From: UBA3210 sp002363635
GTDB taxonomy: Bacteria > Bacillota_I > Bacilli_A > RFN20 > CAG-449
NCBI GenBank assembly: GCA_946641515.1
Contig: CAMPBT010000001.1
Location: 62,001 to 126,000, forward strand
Direction of reading: 5' to 3'
DNA length: 64,000 bases
The notes beneath the pieces are model-generated. The model was given only the letters and a program-made list of their open reading frames with translations, was not told where the DNA came from and searched no databases. Each line of letters starts with the position of its first letter. Within the stretch, counting starts at the first letter, position 1. Shown in pieces: positions 47,328 to 56,509 of the stretch. A program made the position numbers and the translations under genes.

Positions 47328-48326
47328 ATGGACGAAAAGATGCTTGAAGAATTAGATAGATTAAAAGAAAAAGCAGATGAAGGTGATGAAAGAGCAATGC
47401 ATGATTATGCAATGCTTATTGTTAATGATGAACCTCAAGTTGCTTTTAGATATATGAAGATGGCAGCAGAACTTGAAGATCCTCGTGCGATGAATGACCT
47501 TGGTGTATATTATGCAACTGGTGTAGGATGCATTGAAGATAGAGATATGGGTGTGTCTTATTTTAAGAAGGCTGCAGAATATGGAGACGCTAATGGTCAA
47601 AGAAATTATGCTTTAGCAGTTGAAGATAGTGATCCTAAATTAGCATATAGATATATGATTATGGCAGCAAACCAGAAAAACCGCGATGCGATGAATGATT
47701 TAGGTCTTTATTATAAACATGGTATGGGTACTAATGTTAATAAAGATAAAGCTATAGAATGGACTAAAAAGGCTGCAGATTTAGGCGATGATAATGGCTC
47801 CAGAAACTACGCTAATTTAGTTTATGATATTCGCCCAGAAGAAGCTTTTAAATATATGTTCTTTGCCGCTAATAAAGGTAATATTGATGCTAAATATGAT
47901 TTAGCACAGTTTTATAAAAACGGCATTGGTATATCTCCGAGTGAAGATAAATATTTAGAATTATTAAAAGAAGCAGCATTAGAAGGCGATATGATTGCGC
48001 AAAAAGAATATGCATTATTAAAAGTTGGAGAAGACCCTATTAATGCATTTAAATTTATGCAAGAAGCAGCTTTTAAAGGCGATATTGAAGCTATGGTTTA
48101 TTTAGCAGATTTCTATTACCAAGGTACTGGTAAAGAAGAAAATAAAGAAGCTGCTAAACAGTGGTATCGTGAAGCAGCAGATCTTGGGAACGCTTATGCT
48201 TCTAGATGCTATGGTGAATTAATCCTTGATGAAGATGAAAATGACGCTATGTATTATTTAGAATACGCTCGTGATCATGGGGATGATGAAGCTCAAAGTA
48301 TCTTAGAAAAATTAAAGAGAAAATAA
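47328..48326 (+). CDS. Sel1-like (TPR) repeat protein
   Basis: 332 residues made of about nine ~32-36-residue Sel1 units; characteristic copies are LGVYYATGVGCIEDRDMGVS, LGLYYKHGMGTNVNKDKAIE and LADFYYQGTGKEENKEAAKQ. Units alternate between full Sel1 and shorter AxRxY forms (QVAFRYMKMAAEL, KLAYRYMIMAANQ). No export signal. It is probably a cytoplasmic scaffold; not closely similar to the 31692 protein in sequence. AGGAGG precedes the ATG. Confidence 0.87.
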   Translation: MDEKMLEELDRLKEKADEGDERAMHDYAMLIVNDEPQVAFRYMKMAAELEDPRAMNDLGVYYATGVGCIEDRDMGVSYFKKAAEYGDANGQRNYALAVEDSDPKLAYRYMIMAANQKNRDAMNDLGLYYKHGMGTNVNKDKAIEWTKKAADLGDDNGSRNYANLVYDIRPEEAFKYMFFAANKGNIDAKYDLAQFYKNGIGISPSEDKYLELLKEAALEGDMIAQKEYALLKVGEDPINAFKFMQEAAFKGDIEAMVYLADFYYQGTGKEENKEAAKQWYREAADLGNAYASRCYGELILDEDENDAMYYLEYARDHGDDEAQSILEKLKRK

Positions 48327-48510
48327 ATTACTTTAATAATTAAACTCCTAATTTATTGATTATTTTCCTAAAATTTAAAAAAATAGGAGAAAAAATATGT
48401 TCCTTTTAAAAACATAATCATTAATGAACTAAATCTATGAGTTTATTTCTCGACTAGATATTTATTAAGCTAAATAAGAAACTTAATTGTTTGTTTAGTT
48501 TTCTGTGATA
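48327..48510 (+). other. Intergenic stretch before the SAM riboswitch promoter
   Basis: AT-rich; one weak inverted repeat ttttccta/taggagaaa (48361-48395 region) without a T tail. No credible gene. Confidence 0.4.
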
Positions 48511-48538
48511 TTGAATAAATAATAAAAACGATTATAAT
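48511..48538 (+). promoter_or_regulatory. Promoter of the SAM-riboswitch transcript
   Basis: -35 TTGAAT (48511-48516), 16-bp spacer, consensus -10 TATAAT (48533-48538). Confidence 0.7.
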
Positions 48539-48541
48539 GAA

Positions 48542-48679
48542 ACCACCATAAAGAGAAGATGAGAGACAAGCTCTATGACTCTTCAGCAACCTGCAGTATG
48601 CAAGGTGCTAAAGCTTGAATGATGGGATAATTAATAATTGCTATTAAATCTCATCATGTTGATGGGATTTTTCTTTTTC
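48542..48679 (+). ncRNA. SAM-I (S-box) riboswitch with terminator
   Basis: The core follows the S-box order: ccaccat (P1 5'), aaagagaagatgagagac, aagctctatgactcttc, agcaacctgcagtatgcaag, gtgctaaagcttg, then atgatgg (P1 3', 48619-48625). Conserved GCAACC and AAGGTGCTAA are present. The switch is complete: atgatggga (48619-48627) can pair with tctcatcat (antiterminator), or tctcatca (48649-48656) with tgatggga (48660-48667) to form a terminator followed by a T-rich tail. High SAM should favour termination. Confidence 0.9.
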
Positions 48680-48706
48680 TCTTTTTGGTAGAAAGAGGAA
48701 ATGAAT

Positions 48707-49363
48707 ATGAATATATTAATGCATATGCCACATGTGTCTTTAAAAGTGCCAAAAAAATTTTATAAAGGATTAAAAATACCAAAAGATTTATTTAATAAAT
48801 ATAATCTTGAAATGACTGATTTAGGAATAGATATACTATTTAAAGATTATAAATATAAAAAAATAAGTCCTAAATATTCAAGACTTTATTGTGATGTAGA
48901 AAGATTTAGAGATGATTCAATGGAAGTAATGTCTAAATATGGAGAAGGTGTTGTATATACACATTTATATGATGGAGTTGAATATCATGAGCATGATAAT
49001 AAATATAAGCGACAAGTTTTAAAATATTATGATAAATATCATAAAAAATTAGATAGGATTGCTAAAAAATTATTAAAAAATGATGATGTTTTATTAATAT
49101 TAGATTGTCATTCATTTTCAGATAAAATGGCGTCACATTTTTACGATAGTCCATTTCCTGATATATGTATTGGAATAGAAGAAAATTATTATGACAAAGA
49201 AATATTAGATTTAATAATTAATAGAATTAAGAATTTAGGTTATTCATACAAAATTAATTATCCATATAGAGGAAGCTTAGTGCCAAATTGTATTTTTAAT
49301 GGCAAAATTAAAGGTAAGGTAGTATCAATTATGTTAGAAATTAATAAAAGAATATATTTATAA
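48707..49363 (+). CDS. N-formylglutamate amidohydrolase family protein under SAM-riboswitch control
   Basis: 218 residues from the ATG at 48707, eight bases after agagg; the ATG at 48701 is too close to it. Family motifs: MPHVSLKVP (metal His), PKYSRLYCDVERFRDD (the sR-x-x-x-D-x-x-R segment), LILDCHSFSD (D-x-H-S), YPYRGSLVP and MLEINKRIYL. Known members hydrolyse N-formylglutamate in histidine breakdown. No hut genes are nearby and a SAM-I riboswitch controls it, so an N-formyl or N-acyl methionine-type substrate that refills methionine is more likely. That substrate is inference. Confidence 0.8.
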   Translation: MNILMHMPHVSLKVPKKFYKGLKIPKDLFNKYNLEMTDLGIDILFKDYKYKKISPKYSRLYCDVERFRDDSMEVMSKYGEGVVYTHLYDGVEYHEHDNKYKRQVLKYYDKYHKKLDRIAKKLLKNDDVLLILDCHSFSDKMASHFYDSPFPDICIGIEENYYDKEILDLIINRIKNLGYSYKINYPYRGSLVPNCIFNGKIKGKVVSIMLEINKRIYL

Positions 49364-49461
49364 AAAACAATTGATTTAGAATTATGAAATAATGTGATAA
49401 TATTTAAACTTGAAATATTAATAATTTAGAATATAAGAATTGGAAGTGTAGAATATTTATT

Positions 49462-49938
49462 ATGGAAAAAACAAATGTTATTAGACAATTAGATGCTAAA
49501 AAGGTTGCATATAAGGCTCATGATTTTAGTGATGCTGGAGTAATAAGTGCATTAGATGTTGCAGCATATTTAAATTTAGATCCTAAAATGGTTTTTAAAA
49601 CATTGGTTACTGTTTCTAAAAATAAAAAGTATTATGTCTTTGTCTTACCTGCAACTAAAGAATTAGATTTAAAGAAGGCTGCTAAAGCAGTTAATGAAAA
49701 ATCTATTGATATGTTACCAAGTAAAGAACTACTTGGATTAACTGGATATATTCATGGAGGATGTTCTCCTGTTGGTATGAAGAAATTCTTCCCAACAACT
49801 TTTGATGAATCAGTTAATTCTTTAGAAGTAGTAGCCTTTTCTGCAGGTAAAGTTGGTTATAACGTAGAAGTCGCGGTTAAAGATATCGGCAAACTATTTA
49901 AATATCAAACTGCAGATATTACTAAGGAGATAGAGTAA
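49462..49938 (+). CDS. ybaK: Cys-tRNA(Pro) deacylase (YbaK/EbsC)
   Basis: 158 residues. AAYLNLDPKMVFKTLV, LPATKELDLKKAAKA and the conserved IHGGCSPVGMKKFFPT match YbaK editing proteins, which hydrolyse cysteine mischarged to tRNA-Pro. The conserved Lys in VFKTLV is present. The next small gene overlaps the stop by one base. Confidence 0.93.
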   Translation: MEKTNVIRQLDAKKVAYKAHDFSDAGVISALDVAAYLNLDPKMVFKTLVTVSKNKKYYVFVLPATKELDLKKAAKAVNEKSIDMLPSKELLGLTGYIHGGCSPVGMKKFFPTTFDESVNSLEVVAFSAGKVGYNVEVAVKDIGKLFKYQTADITKEIE

Positions 49939-50189
49939 TGTTTTTTTACATCTTATTAGTATTTTTTATCGTTATGAATGTCGTTACTTATTTTCTTAGA
50001 AAAAGATTTAACGATAATAATAAACTATGGGTACTTAGTTTAATTTTTGGTAGCATTGGTAATTTAGTTTTTTGCGTACTTGAACATAAGGATAATAAAG
50101 ACCAATTAATTTGGGAGATAATTTATAACTCTATTTTAGTTTTATTTCAAATATATGTTTTAATTCATACAGGCGTTCATGTTTTATAA
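49938..50189 (+). CDS. Small membrane protein (83 aa)
   Basis: Starts in the stop codon of ybaK (TAATG), with AAGGAG inside the ybaK end nine bases before. Three hydrophobic stretches: residues 2-18 (FFYILLVFFIVMNVVTY), 31-46 (LWVLSLIFGSIGNLVF) and 61-82. Unknown function; translationally coupled to ybaK. Confidence 0.65.
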   Translation: MFFYILLVFFIVMNVVTYFLRKRFNDNNKLWVLSLIFGSIGNLVFCVLEHKDNKDQLIWEIIYNSILVLFQIYVLIHTGVHVL

Positions 50190-50278
50190 TGTGAAAGCCT
50201 TTTTAATTTATAAATTAAACCAATATTATTGTTTTTAATTTTGTATATATTTTATAATCGAGTTAGAAGAGGGAAAAA

Positions 50279-51580
50279 ATGAAACATAATAAATTAGTAT
50301 TAAGTGCATGTATTCTACTATTATCTACTTCATTAGCAGGCTGTAATAATGAACAACCTGTTACTTTAGATGATGCAAATAATAAAGTAGGAGAAGCATA
50401 TTCTAAATTAAATGAGCAGGCTAAAACTTATTATGATAATGGCTTTTTAGCGGAATCTTCTACTCTTAGATATTGTGATGTCTTTAAAGCTGATTCATCG
50501 AGTGATTCTAATGAAGAAATTGTAGTAAAACAAATTATTAATATTAATTCAAATAAGATTAAAAATAATAATTCTAATGATGCAGTAGAAGCTTATGTAT
50601 CTGTTGAAAAAGTAGATGCTAAAGTTTTTGAATTCTTTTATGAAGATAGTTATGGATATTTAATAGATAATAAGGCTTCTAAAGGATATAGATTTAATAT
50701 TGAAAATGATGAAGTTGTTAAACAAATTGATTCAAGCAAAGGAATTGATTATAAGGCTATAAACTTATTACTTGATGAGATTCAAACATATTTAGATAGT
50801 TTACAGTACGATGATGATTCTATTAATTATCCTTTATTATATAAAACTATCAGAAAAGCTTTAAGTGAACATGGTAATGAAATATCTTCATATACATCTA
50901 GTTGGATAAGTGGTAAAAAGACTAGCAAAGAATATGTTGATAGTTTAATTAGTATTATTGATCAATATTTACCTGATATTTTTAAGGCTATGGGATATGA
51001 TTTTATTAATCATTTCTCACCTGCGACTGTTAAGAACAATTTAATGACTGATGCAGATATTGATTTTGTTATTAGTTTACTTGAAGAAATCCAAGTTGTC
51101 TTAAAAGACAATATTAGTTTTAATATTAACGATAACGATGTTTTATATTCTTTAGATGAAAATAAGATTACTAATATTAATAATTCTATTGCTAATACTA
51201 TAGAAAAAGGCAATGAAAAATTAATTAATGATGATAAGACAGTTAAACATAATAATGTTTTTAAAACATTATATGGAAGCTTCTCTAATGCAGTTTCTAA
51301 TTATAAAAATCAAAATGAAAAATATCTTTATTCCACTTCTTTAAATTATCTTTTTAAAGATGGCGTTTTAAGTTCTACTAAAGGTGATATTTCATATTTT
51401 GATAAAGATGGCAAAGAAAAAGAATTAACAGTTTCTTCTTCTATTTTAGTACAGGGAAGTTCTTTAGATATTCCTAGTATTCCAAATTTAGATTATCAAG
51501 AAATGAATAAAGAAGAAGCACTTAATCTTATTGAAGAATATGACGATTTTTTAGATACGAGTTTTTTTAGCAACTTTTAA
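50279..51580 (+). CDS. Uncharacterised lipoprotein
   Basis: 433 residues. A lipoprotein signal: basic MKHNK, hydrophobic stretch and lipobox SLAGC with Cys22, so it should be lipid-anchored outside the membrane. The mature part is helical, acidic and Asn/Lys-rich with no known domain. AGAGG precedes the ATG. The Na/Pi cotransporter begins 34 bases after its stop and could share the transcript. Confidence 0.75.
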   Translation: MKHNKLVLSACILLLSTSLAGCNNEQPVTLDDANNKVGEAYSKLNEQAKTYYDNGFLAESSTLRYCDVFKADSSSDSNEEIVVKQIININSNKIKNNNSNDAVEAYVSVEKVDAKVFEFFYEDSYGYLIDNKASKGYRFNIENDEVVKQIDSSKGIDYKAINLLLDEIQTYLDSLQYDDDSINYPLLYKTIRKALSEHGNEISSYTSSWISGKKTSKEYVDSLISIIDQYLPDIFKAMGYDFINHFSPATVKNNLMTDADIDFVISLLEEIQVVLKDNISFNINDNDVLYSLDENKITNINNSIANTIEKGNEKLINDDKTVKHNNVFKTLYGSFSNAVSNYKNQNEKYLYSTSLNYLFKDGVLSSTKGDISYFDKDGKEKELTVSSSILVQGSSLDIPSIPNLDYQEMNKEEALNLIEEYDDFLDTSFFSNF

Positions 51581-51613
51581 TAGTTGCTTTTTTATATCTT
51601 ACAAGGAGGACAA

Positions 51614-53260
51614 ATGGAACAGGTACAATATATCTTAATGTTTCTAAGCGGATTAGGATGCTTCTTAATTGGTTTTAAAATTATTTCTCAAAACATTGAA
51701 AATTTAGCGGGTAAATTACTTAAAAAATTATTCCAGAAAACTGGTAAAAATAAGTTGGTAGGAGTTGGTATTGGTGCAGGTGCTACTGCAGTTATTCAAT
51801 CATCAACTGCAACAACTGTTATGGTAGTAGGTTTTGTTAACGCAGGATTGATGACTTTAGCACAGGCTACTCCTATTATTATGGGTGCGAATATCGGTAC
51901 AACTGTTACTGCATTACTTATGTCTTTAAGTGGTGGTAGCGGTCTTACTTCTTATATCTTTATTTCTTTTATTGCTGTCGGTGGATTTATTAATCTTTTC
52001 GGCGGTAAACATGAAAAAGTAAAAGGCTGGGGTATGGTATGTGCTGGCCTTGGTTTAATGTTCCTTGGAATGAACTTATGTCAGTCTAATATGATGAATT
52101 TTATTAATTCTAATGAATCTATTAAGAATTTCATTGTATCTATTACTAATCCATTCTTACTTATGTTACTTGGCTTAGTTTTAACTGCGGTTGTCCACTC
52201 ATCTGCAGCAGTTACAGTCTTAGTTATGACTTTACAATCTGCACTTGGAACAACAGGTTTAGCTGGTAACTCGGTCTTATTCTTAGTTTTAGGTACTAAC
52301 ATCGGTACTTGTGTTACTGCAATGTTTTCATCTATTGGTACATCTACAAGTGCGAAAAGAACATCAGTTATTCACTTATTATTTAACTTACTTGGTTCAT
52401 TAATTTTCTTAGTGTTCTTACTCTTATATAGAGGCTTCTATGAAGATGTCTTACTTGCTTTATTTGGTACAAGCGAACTTGCTATTGCGATGTTCCACTT
52501 CTTCTTTAACTTAATTTGTGCTTCTATCTTCTTGCCATTCTCAAATATCTTCGTTAAAGTATCTACTTTAATTATTAAAGATAAGGAAGAAGAAAAAGAA
52601 CAATCATTCTTAGATTCACGTTTAGTTACTAATGGGGCAATTGCCTTATCTCAAGTTAAAAAAGAATTATTAAGAATGGGTGACGTATATATGGCCTCAT
52701 TAAGAATGGCATTTGATGCTTTCATTAATAAAGATGACGATAAAAATGTTGAGATTCATGAATTAATTAAAAAAGGTTCTTTAATTAATCAAGGCATTGT
52801 CGATTACATTGTTAAAATCCCAAATGATGCATTAAATAAAGAACTTGATTTTAAAGTTCAAGCTACTTATAGAGATTTAGCGGACCTTGACCGTATTGGT
52901 GAAATTGCCGATAACTTAACTAAGCATACTCATAAAACTGTTCAAGATGATTTAGTTTTCTCAGATGTAGTTAAGGTTGACCTTGAAAAGATGGTTAAGA
53001 AAATTGAAGAACAATATACTTCAATGAAAAATTATTTAACAACAAAAGAACCTATTTATTTTATTCAAAGTGAAGATAATGAAGAAGAAATCGATAAGAT
53101 GAGATCGTCATTAGTAGCTGACCATCTTGAAAGATTAAAAGCAGGTAAATGTAATCCATCTTCTTCTGGAGTATTTATTAATTTAGTAGGTAATCTAGAA
53201 AGAGCAGGCGACCACATTACTTTTGTTTCTGAAAGATACCATACTACAAAGAAAGATTAG
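51614..53260 (+). CDS. Na/Pi cotransporter family protein with C-terminal PhoU-like domain
   Basis: 548 residues from the ATG at 51614, set by aaggagg (51602-51608); a longer frame to 51584 overlaps the region before that site. Two inverted repeats of the NptA/SLC34 fold carry QSSTATTVM with NIGTTVTAL, and VHSSAAVTV with NIGTCVTAM. After ~8 membrane helices, the last ~220 residues form a helical PhoU-like domain. It imports phosphate with sodium, probably gated by the PhoU domain. Confidence 0.93.
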   Translation: MEQVQYILMFLSGLGCFLIGFKIISQNIENLAGKLLKKLFQKTGKNKLVGVGIGAGATAVIQSSTATTVMVVGFVNAGLMTLAQATPIIMGANIGTTVTALLMSLSGGSGLTSYIFISFIAVGGFINLFGGKHEKVKGWGMVCAGLGLMFLGMNLCQSNMMNFINSNESIKNFIVSITNPFLLMLLGLVLTAVVHSSAAVTVLVMTLQSALGTTGLAGNSVLFLVLGTNIGTCVTAMFSSIGTSTSAKRTSVIHLLFNLLGSLIFLVFLLLYRGFYEDVLLALFGTSELAIAMFHFFFNLICASIFLPFSNIFVKVSTLIIKDKEEEKEQSFLDSRLVTNGAIALSQVKKELLRMGDVYMASLRMAFDAFINKDDDKNVEIHELIKKGSLINQGIVDYIVKIPNDALNKELDFKVQATYRDLADLDRIGEIADNLTKHTHKTVQDDLVFSDVVKVDLEKMVKKIEEQYTSMKNYLTTKEPIYFIQSEDNEEEIDKMRSSLVADHLERLKAGKCNPSSSGVFINLVGNLERAGDHITFVSERYHTTKKD

Positions 53261-53301
53261 ATGTGAACAACTAACTTTGTAATATCATTTTTTACACAAT
53301 T

Positions 53302-53333
53302 ACTATCTAGATTAATTTCTGGATAGTTTTTTA
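53302..53333 (+). terminator. Terminator after the Na/Pi cotransporter gene
   Basis: actatctag/ctggatagt stem (one G-U) with T run. Confidence 0.75.
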
Positions 53334-53370
53334 TATCTTGCCTAATATAAAGTGGCTTTTCATTTTAATT

Positions 53371-53384
53371 TGTAAACGCTTTAA
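53371..53384 (+). promoter_or_regulatory. Possible cre (CcpA) site upstream of gap
   Basis: TGTAAACGCTTTAA matches the cre pattern TGWAANCGNTNNCA except at one position. It lies about 50 bases before the gap promoter. CcpA control of glycolysis is known in Firmicutes; the site is only a pattern match. Confidence 0.45.
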
Positions 53385-53423
53385 TCGATAATATTTTATC
53401 AAATTAATATTTTAATTAAAATA

Positions 53424-53451
53424 TTGTTAACAAATTACTATTGAATATAGT
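53424..53451 (+). promoter_or_regulatory. gap promoter
   Basis: -35 TTGTTA (53424-53429), 16-bp spacer, -10 TATAGT (53446-53451). Confidence 0.5.
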
Positions 53452-53497
53452 AAAATAAATACGCTAGCAAGCAACAGACAGGAGGAAAATTAATTTT

Positions 53498-54568
53498 ATG
53501 TCAGTTAAAGTAGCTATTAACGGTTTCGGCCGTATCGGACGTTTAGCATTCAGACAAATGTTCAGTGCTGAAGGTTACGAAGTCGTCGCAATCAACGATT
53601 TAACATCACCAAAGATGCTCGCAAACTTATTAAAGTATGATACAGCACAAGGTGGTTATGCAGGAAGAATTGGTGAAAACTTACACACAGTTTCATCAAA
53701 AGAACCAGTATTTGCAGAAGATGGCAAGACAGTTGTAGTTCCAGGTTCTATCACAGTTGATGGCAAGGAAATCACAATCTATGCAAAACCAAACGCAGCA
53801 GAATTACCATGGGGAAAACTTGGTATTGATGTTGTATTAGAATGCACAGGCTTCTACACATCAAAAGAAAAAGCAATGGCACACATCCAAGCAGGTGCTA
53901 GAAAAGTTGTTATCTCAGCTCCAGCAACAGGTGATTTAAAGACAATTGTTTACTCAGTAAACGAAAAGACATTAACACCAGAAGATCAGGTTATCTCAGC
54001 AGCTTCATGTACAACAAACTGCTTAGCACCTATGGCAGCAGCTTTAAATAACGCTTTCCCAATCCAGTCAGGTATCATGACAACAGTTCACGCATACACA
54101 GGTGACCAAATGATTCTTGATGGACCACAAAGAAAAGGTGATTTAAGAAGAGCAAGAGCTGGCGCAGCTAACATTGTTCCTAACTCAACAGGTGCAGCTA
54201 AAGCTATCGGTTTAGTTATCCCAGAATTAAACGGCAAGTTAATTGGTTCAGCACAGCGTGTTCCAGTTGCAACAGGTTCTACAACAATCTTAGTAGCAGT
54301 TGTTAAAGCAAACGAATTAACAAAAGAAGACATCAACAAAGTCATGAAAGCAGCAGCTAACCAGTCATTCGGTTACAACGAAGATCCAATCGTTTCATCA
54401 GACGTTATCGGTATGAGATACGGTTCATTATTCGATGCAACTCAGACAATGGTTGCTAAGATTTCTGATGGATTATTCCAAGTTCAGGTTGTCTCATGGT
54501 ATGATAACGAAAACTCATACACATCACAGATGGTCAGAACAATCAAATACTTCTCAGAATTAAAATAA
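53498..54568 (+). CDS. gap: Glyceraldehyde-3-phosphate dehydrogenase
   Basis: 356 residues, slightly longer than the usual ~335. INGFGRIGRLAFR (NAD loop), catalytic Cys in SAASCTTNCLAPM, HAYTGDQMILDGP, GAAKAIGLVIPELNGKL and SWYDNENSYTSQMV. Central glycolytic enzyme. Codon choice is strongly biased (aca, tca, gca, aac), as expected for a highly expressed gene. ACAGGAGG lies 12 bases before the ATG. Confidence 0.98.
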   Translation: MSVKVAINGFGRIGRLAFRQMFSAEGYEVVAINDLTSPKMLANLLKYDTAQGGYAGRIGENLHTVSSKEPVFAEDGKTVVVPGSITVDGKEITIYAKPNAAELPWGKLGIDVVLECTGFYTSKEKAMAHIQAGARKVVISAPATGDLKTIVYSVNEKTLTPEDQVISAASCTTNCLAPMAAALNNAFPIQSGIMTTVHAYTGDQMILDGPQRKGDLRRARAGAANIVPNSTGAAKAIGLVIPELNGKLIGSAQRVPVATGSTTILVAVVKANELTKEDINKVMKAAANQSFGYNEDPIVSSDVIGMRYGSLFDATQTMVAKISDGLFQVQVVSWYDNENSYTSQMVRTIKYFSELK

Positions 54569-54589
54569 CTTTAATTGAGCGAAATATTT

Positions 54590-54621
54590 AGGCATTTAGA
54601 GATATCTAAGTGCCTTTTTTC
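54590..54621 (+). terminator. gap terminator
   Basis: 11-bp stem aggcatttaga/tctaagtgcct (one G-U) and six T. Confidence 0.85.
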
Positions 54622-54658
54622 TACCCTTATATAAATTAATAAATAATTAAAAAATTAC

Positions 54659-54687
54659 TTGAATTAATAAGGTTATGTAAGTAGAAT
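54659..54687 (+). promoter_or_regulatory. Promoter of tRNA-Gln
   Basis: -35 TTGAAT (54659-54664), 17-bp spacer, -10 TAGAAT (54682-54687). Confidence 0.6.
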
Positions 54688-54697
54688 AATACTTGCT

Positions 54698-54772
54698 TGG
54701 GGTATCGGCAAGTGGTAAGCCTACGGACTCTGAATCCGTCATGCGCTGGTTCGAATCCAGCTACCCCAGCCA
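54698..54772 (+). tRNA. tRNA-Gln (CUG)
   Basis: Acceptor tggggta/taccccA, anticodon arm acgga/tccgt with loop ctctgaa giving CTG, T arm ctggttcgaatccag, encoded CCA. The U1 start is typical of tRNA-Gln. Confidence 0.93.
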
Positions 54773-54788
54773 TTTATATAAAAGACTG

Positions 54789-54815
54789 ACTGATATGTGT
54801 ATATCAGTTTTTTTT
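54789..54815 (+). terminator. Terminator after tRNA-Gln
   Basis: actgatat/atatcagt with loop gtgt and eight T. Confidence 0.8.
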
Positions 54816-54824
54816 ATGCCATAA

Positions 54825-54862
54825 AAAAACTATTGAAGGTTGTACGATCAATAGTTTTATTT
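54825..54862 (-). terminator. Terminator of the FAD isomerase-like gene
   Basis: aaaactattga (54826-54836) pairs with tcaatagtttt (54848-54858); T run on the minus strand. Confidence 0.75.
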
Positions 54863-54876
54863 TTTATTAGTTTAAA

Positions 54877-56337
54877 TTAGAAGAATCTACCAATGATATC
54901 TTTAGAAGCTGCACATGTATCTTCCATATCACCGAAGGAGATGATTTCTCCAGCGTAGAATGTGTTGTTCTTTCCTTGTAATGCTTCTAACTTATCATAC
55001 CATCCATCTGCATAATCTTTAGCAGATACGTGTGGGCAATAATATACTTCTTGTGCAAATAATTTATCTTTAATTGGGAAGCCGACTTTTGCCATATCTT
55101 CATCCATTGTCTTTTGTGTATATTCATATGTTACATCTTTTGAACCTGTATGATTTGCTAAAGCATAGACTGTTACTGGGCAATCGTTTCCTAAATGCTG
55201 CCATCTGTTGTAATATACCATTGCGTGTCCGAGTCTTTCTGGTACCATGTTTTCTACTAAGTAACCTGAAATAACTGGGCTCTTTCCTTCATCAAATGTT
55301 GCGATGTAATCGATATATCTTTCGTGGATAATCTTTGAGAATAATTCTTTTTCTTCTTTTGATGCATCTGCATATTTTGCAAAGTAATCAAGTGGTGTAG
55401 TGACAATTAATTTATCGAATTCTTCTGTTGTTTCTTTGCCTGCTTTATCTTTTGTTGTGACGTAGACTTTATTGTCTTTACGTTCTACTTTAATTACTTC
55501 TGTTTGTAATTTTGCAGGGTGTTTTAATTTTTTATTTACGTGTTCGTAAATTTCTTGTGTACCATCTTGCCATGTCCATAATTTCATATTGACGAATTCT
55601 AATGCTGTAGTTACATCTAAGTATTTCATTACTAATGCTGTTGGAATTTCATCAAAGAAACCGTATCCGAATGATGTGAATGGTGCAATCCAAATTCTTT
55701 GAACTTCTTCTATTCCGTTCTTTTTACAGAATTCTGAGAATGGTAATGCTAAATCCTTTAAATTTGGGTTTGTTCCTTTTATGTAATTAGGGAATGATGT
55801 TTCTTTTGTTGCTCCACAGTAACCTTCAACACCTTTTGAAATACCATAATATTCGCCTTTTGCGATTCCTAAGTGACCATAGCAATCGTAACCGACATAT
55901 TTTGTTTGCATTAATTTGTTAAGTTTCTTCATTTGTTTTTTTAACTTAACTAAACCTAATAATTTCTTTACTGAGAAGTTTACTTTTGGTTCAAATGGAT
56001 GATCAACTTCGCCTGTTGTTTTACGGAATTCACGTCTCATATTTGGTTCTCCTGGTTTGAAATCAGGTCCTTTATGATAATAGCCTCCGAATTCTTCCAT
56101 TTCACTTACTGCGTGGTAAGTAATTGCACCCATGATAGCGCCTGTTTCGAATGATCTTTCTTCTTCTACTCCATTATGTTTTACTTTTAATTTTGGTGAC
56201 CAACATTTTCCACCTACTTTGTTGAGTTTTTCATAGATTACGTAATTTTCGTATCCTTTCTTTTCAAGATACATAGCTGCTGATAATCCTGCAGGTCCCC
56301 CACCTATGATACATACTCTATCTTTATTTTTAGACAT
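54877..56337 (-). CDS. FAD-dependent fatty-acid double-bond isomerase-like protein (PAI family)
   Basis: 486 residues of an amine-oxidase-fold flavoprotein: CIIGGGPAGLSAAMYLEKKG, VGGKCWSP, and the C-terminal FAD contact NNTFYAGEIISFGDME. From memory it follows the Cutibacterium acnes polyunsaturated fatty-acid isomerase closely: GAIMGA, TKYVGYDCYGH, LPFSEF, PFTSFGYGFFDEIP, LWTWQDGTQEIYEH, MVPERLGHAMVYYNRW and PHVSAKDYADGWYDK. That enzyme moves a double bond of linoleic acid to form conjugated linoleic acid. Other FAD oxidoreductase roles remain possible. GGGAG precedes the ATG; single gene. Confidence 0.7.
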   Translation of the reverse strand: MSKNKDRVCIIGGGPAGLSAAMYLEKKGYENYVIYEKLNKVGGKCWSPKLKVKHNGVEEERSFETGAIMGAITYHAVSEMEEFGGYYHKGPDFKPGEPNMRREFRKTTGEVDHPFEPKVNFSVKKLLGLVKLKKQMKKLNKLMQTKYVGYDCYGHLGIAKGEYYGISKGVEGYCGATKETSFPNYIKGTNPNLKDLALPFSEFCKKNGIEEVQRIWIAPFTSFGYGFFDEIPTALVMKYLDVTTALEFVNMKLWTWQDGTQEIYEHVNKKLKHPAKLQTEVIKVERKDNKVYVTTKDKAGKETTEEFDKLIVTTPLDYFAKYADASKEEKELFSKIIHERYIDYIATFDEGKSPVISGYLVENMVPERLGHAMVYYNRWQHLGNDCPVTVYALANHTGSKDVTYEYTQKTMDEDMAKVGFPIKDKLFAQEVYYCPHVSAKDYADGWYDKLEALQGKNNTFYAGEIISFGDMEDTCAASKDIIGRFF

Positions 56338-56509
56338 ATTTTTTTCTCCCTTTCATTGTCTTTATATTTATAATTCTATCACTTGTTAAATAATAAGTTA
56401 ATAGTTGTAAAACATTAAATTTGTTTATTTTTATAATAGATTTATTTTACTTGTTTAATCTTATATTTATTTATAAAATAATAATGCTTTTATAAAGGAG
56501 TAATAGTCT

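Noticed and set aside
54088..54345. 85-residue minus-strand frame inside gap
   Set aside because: Shadow of a strongly biased, highly conserved gene; no ribosome site or family.
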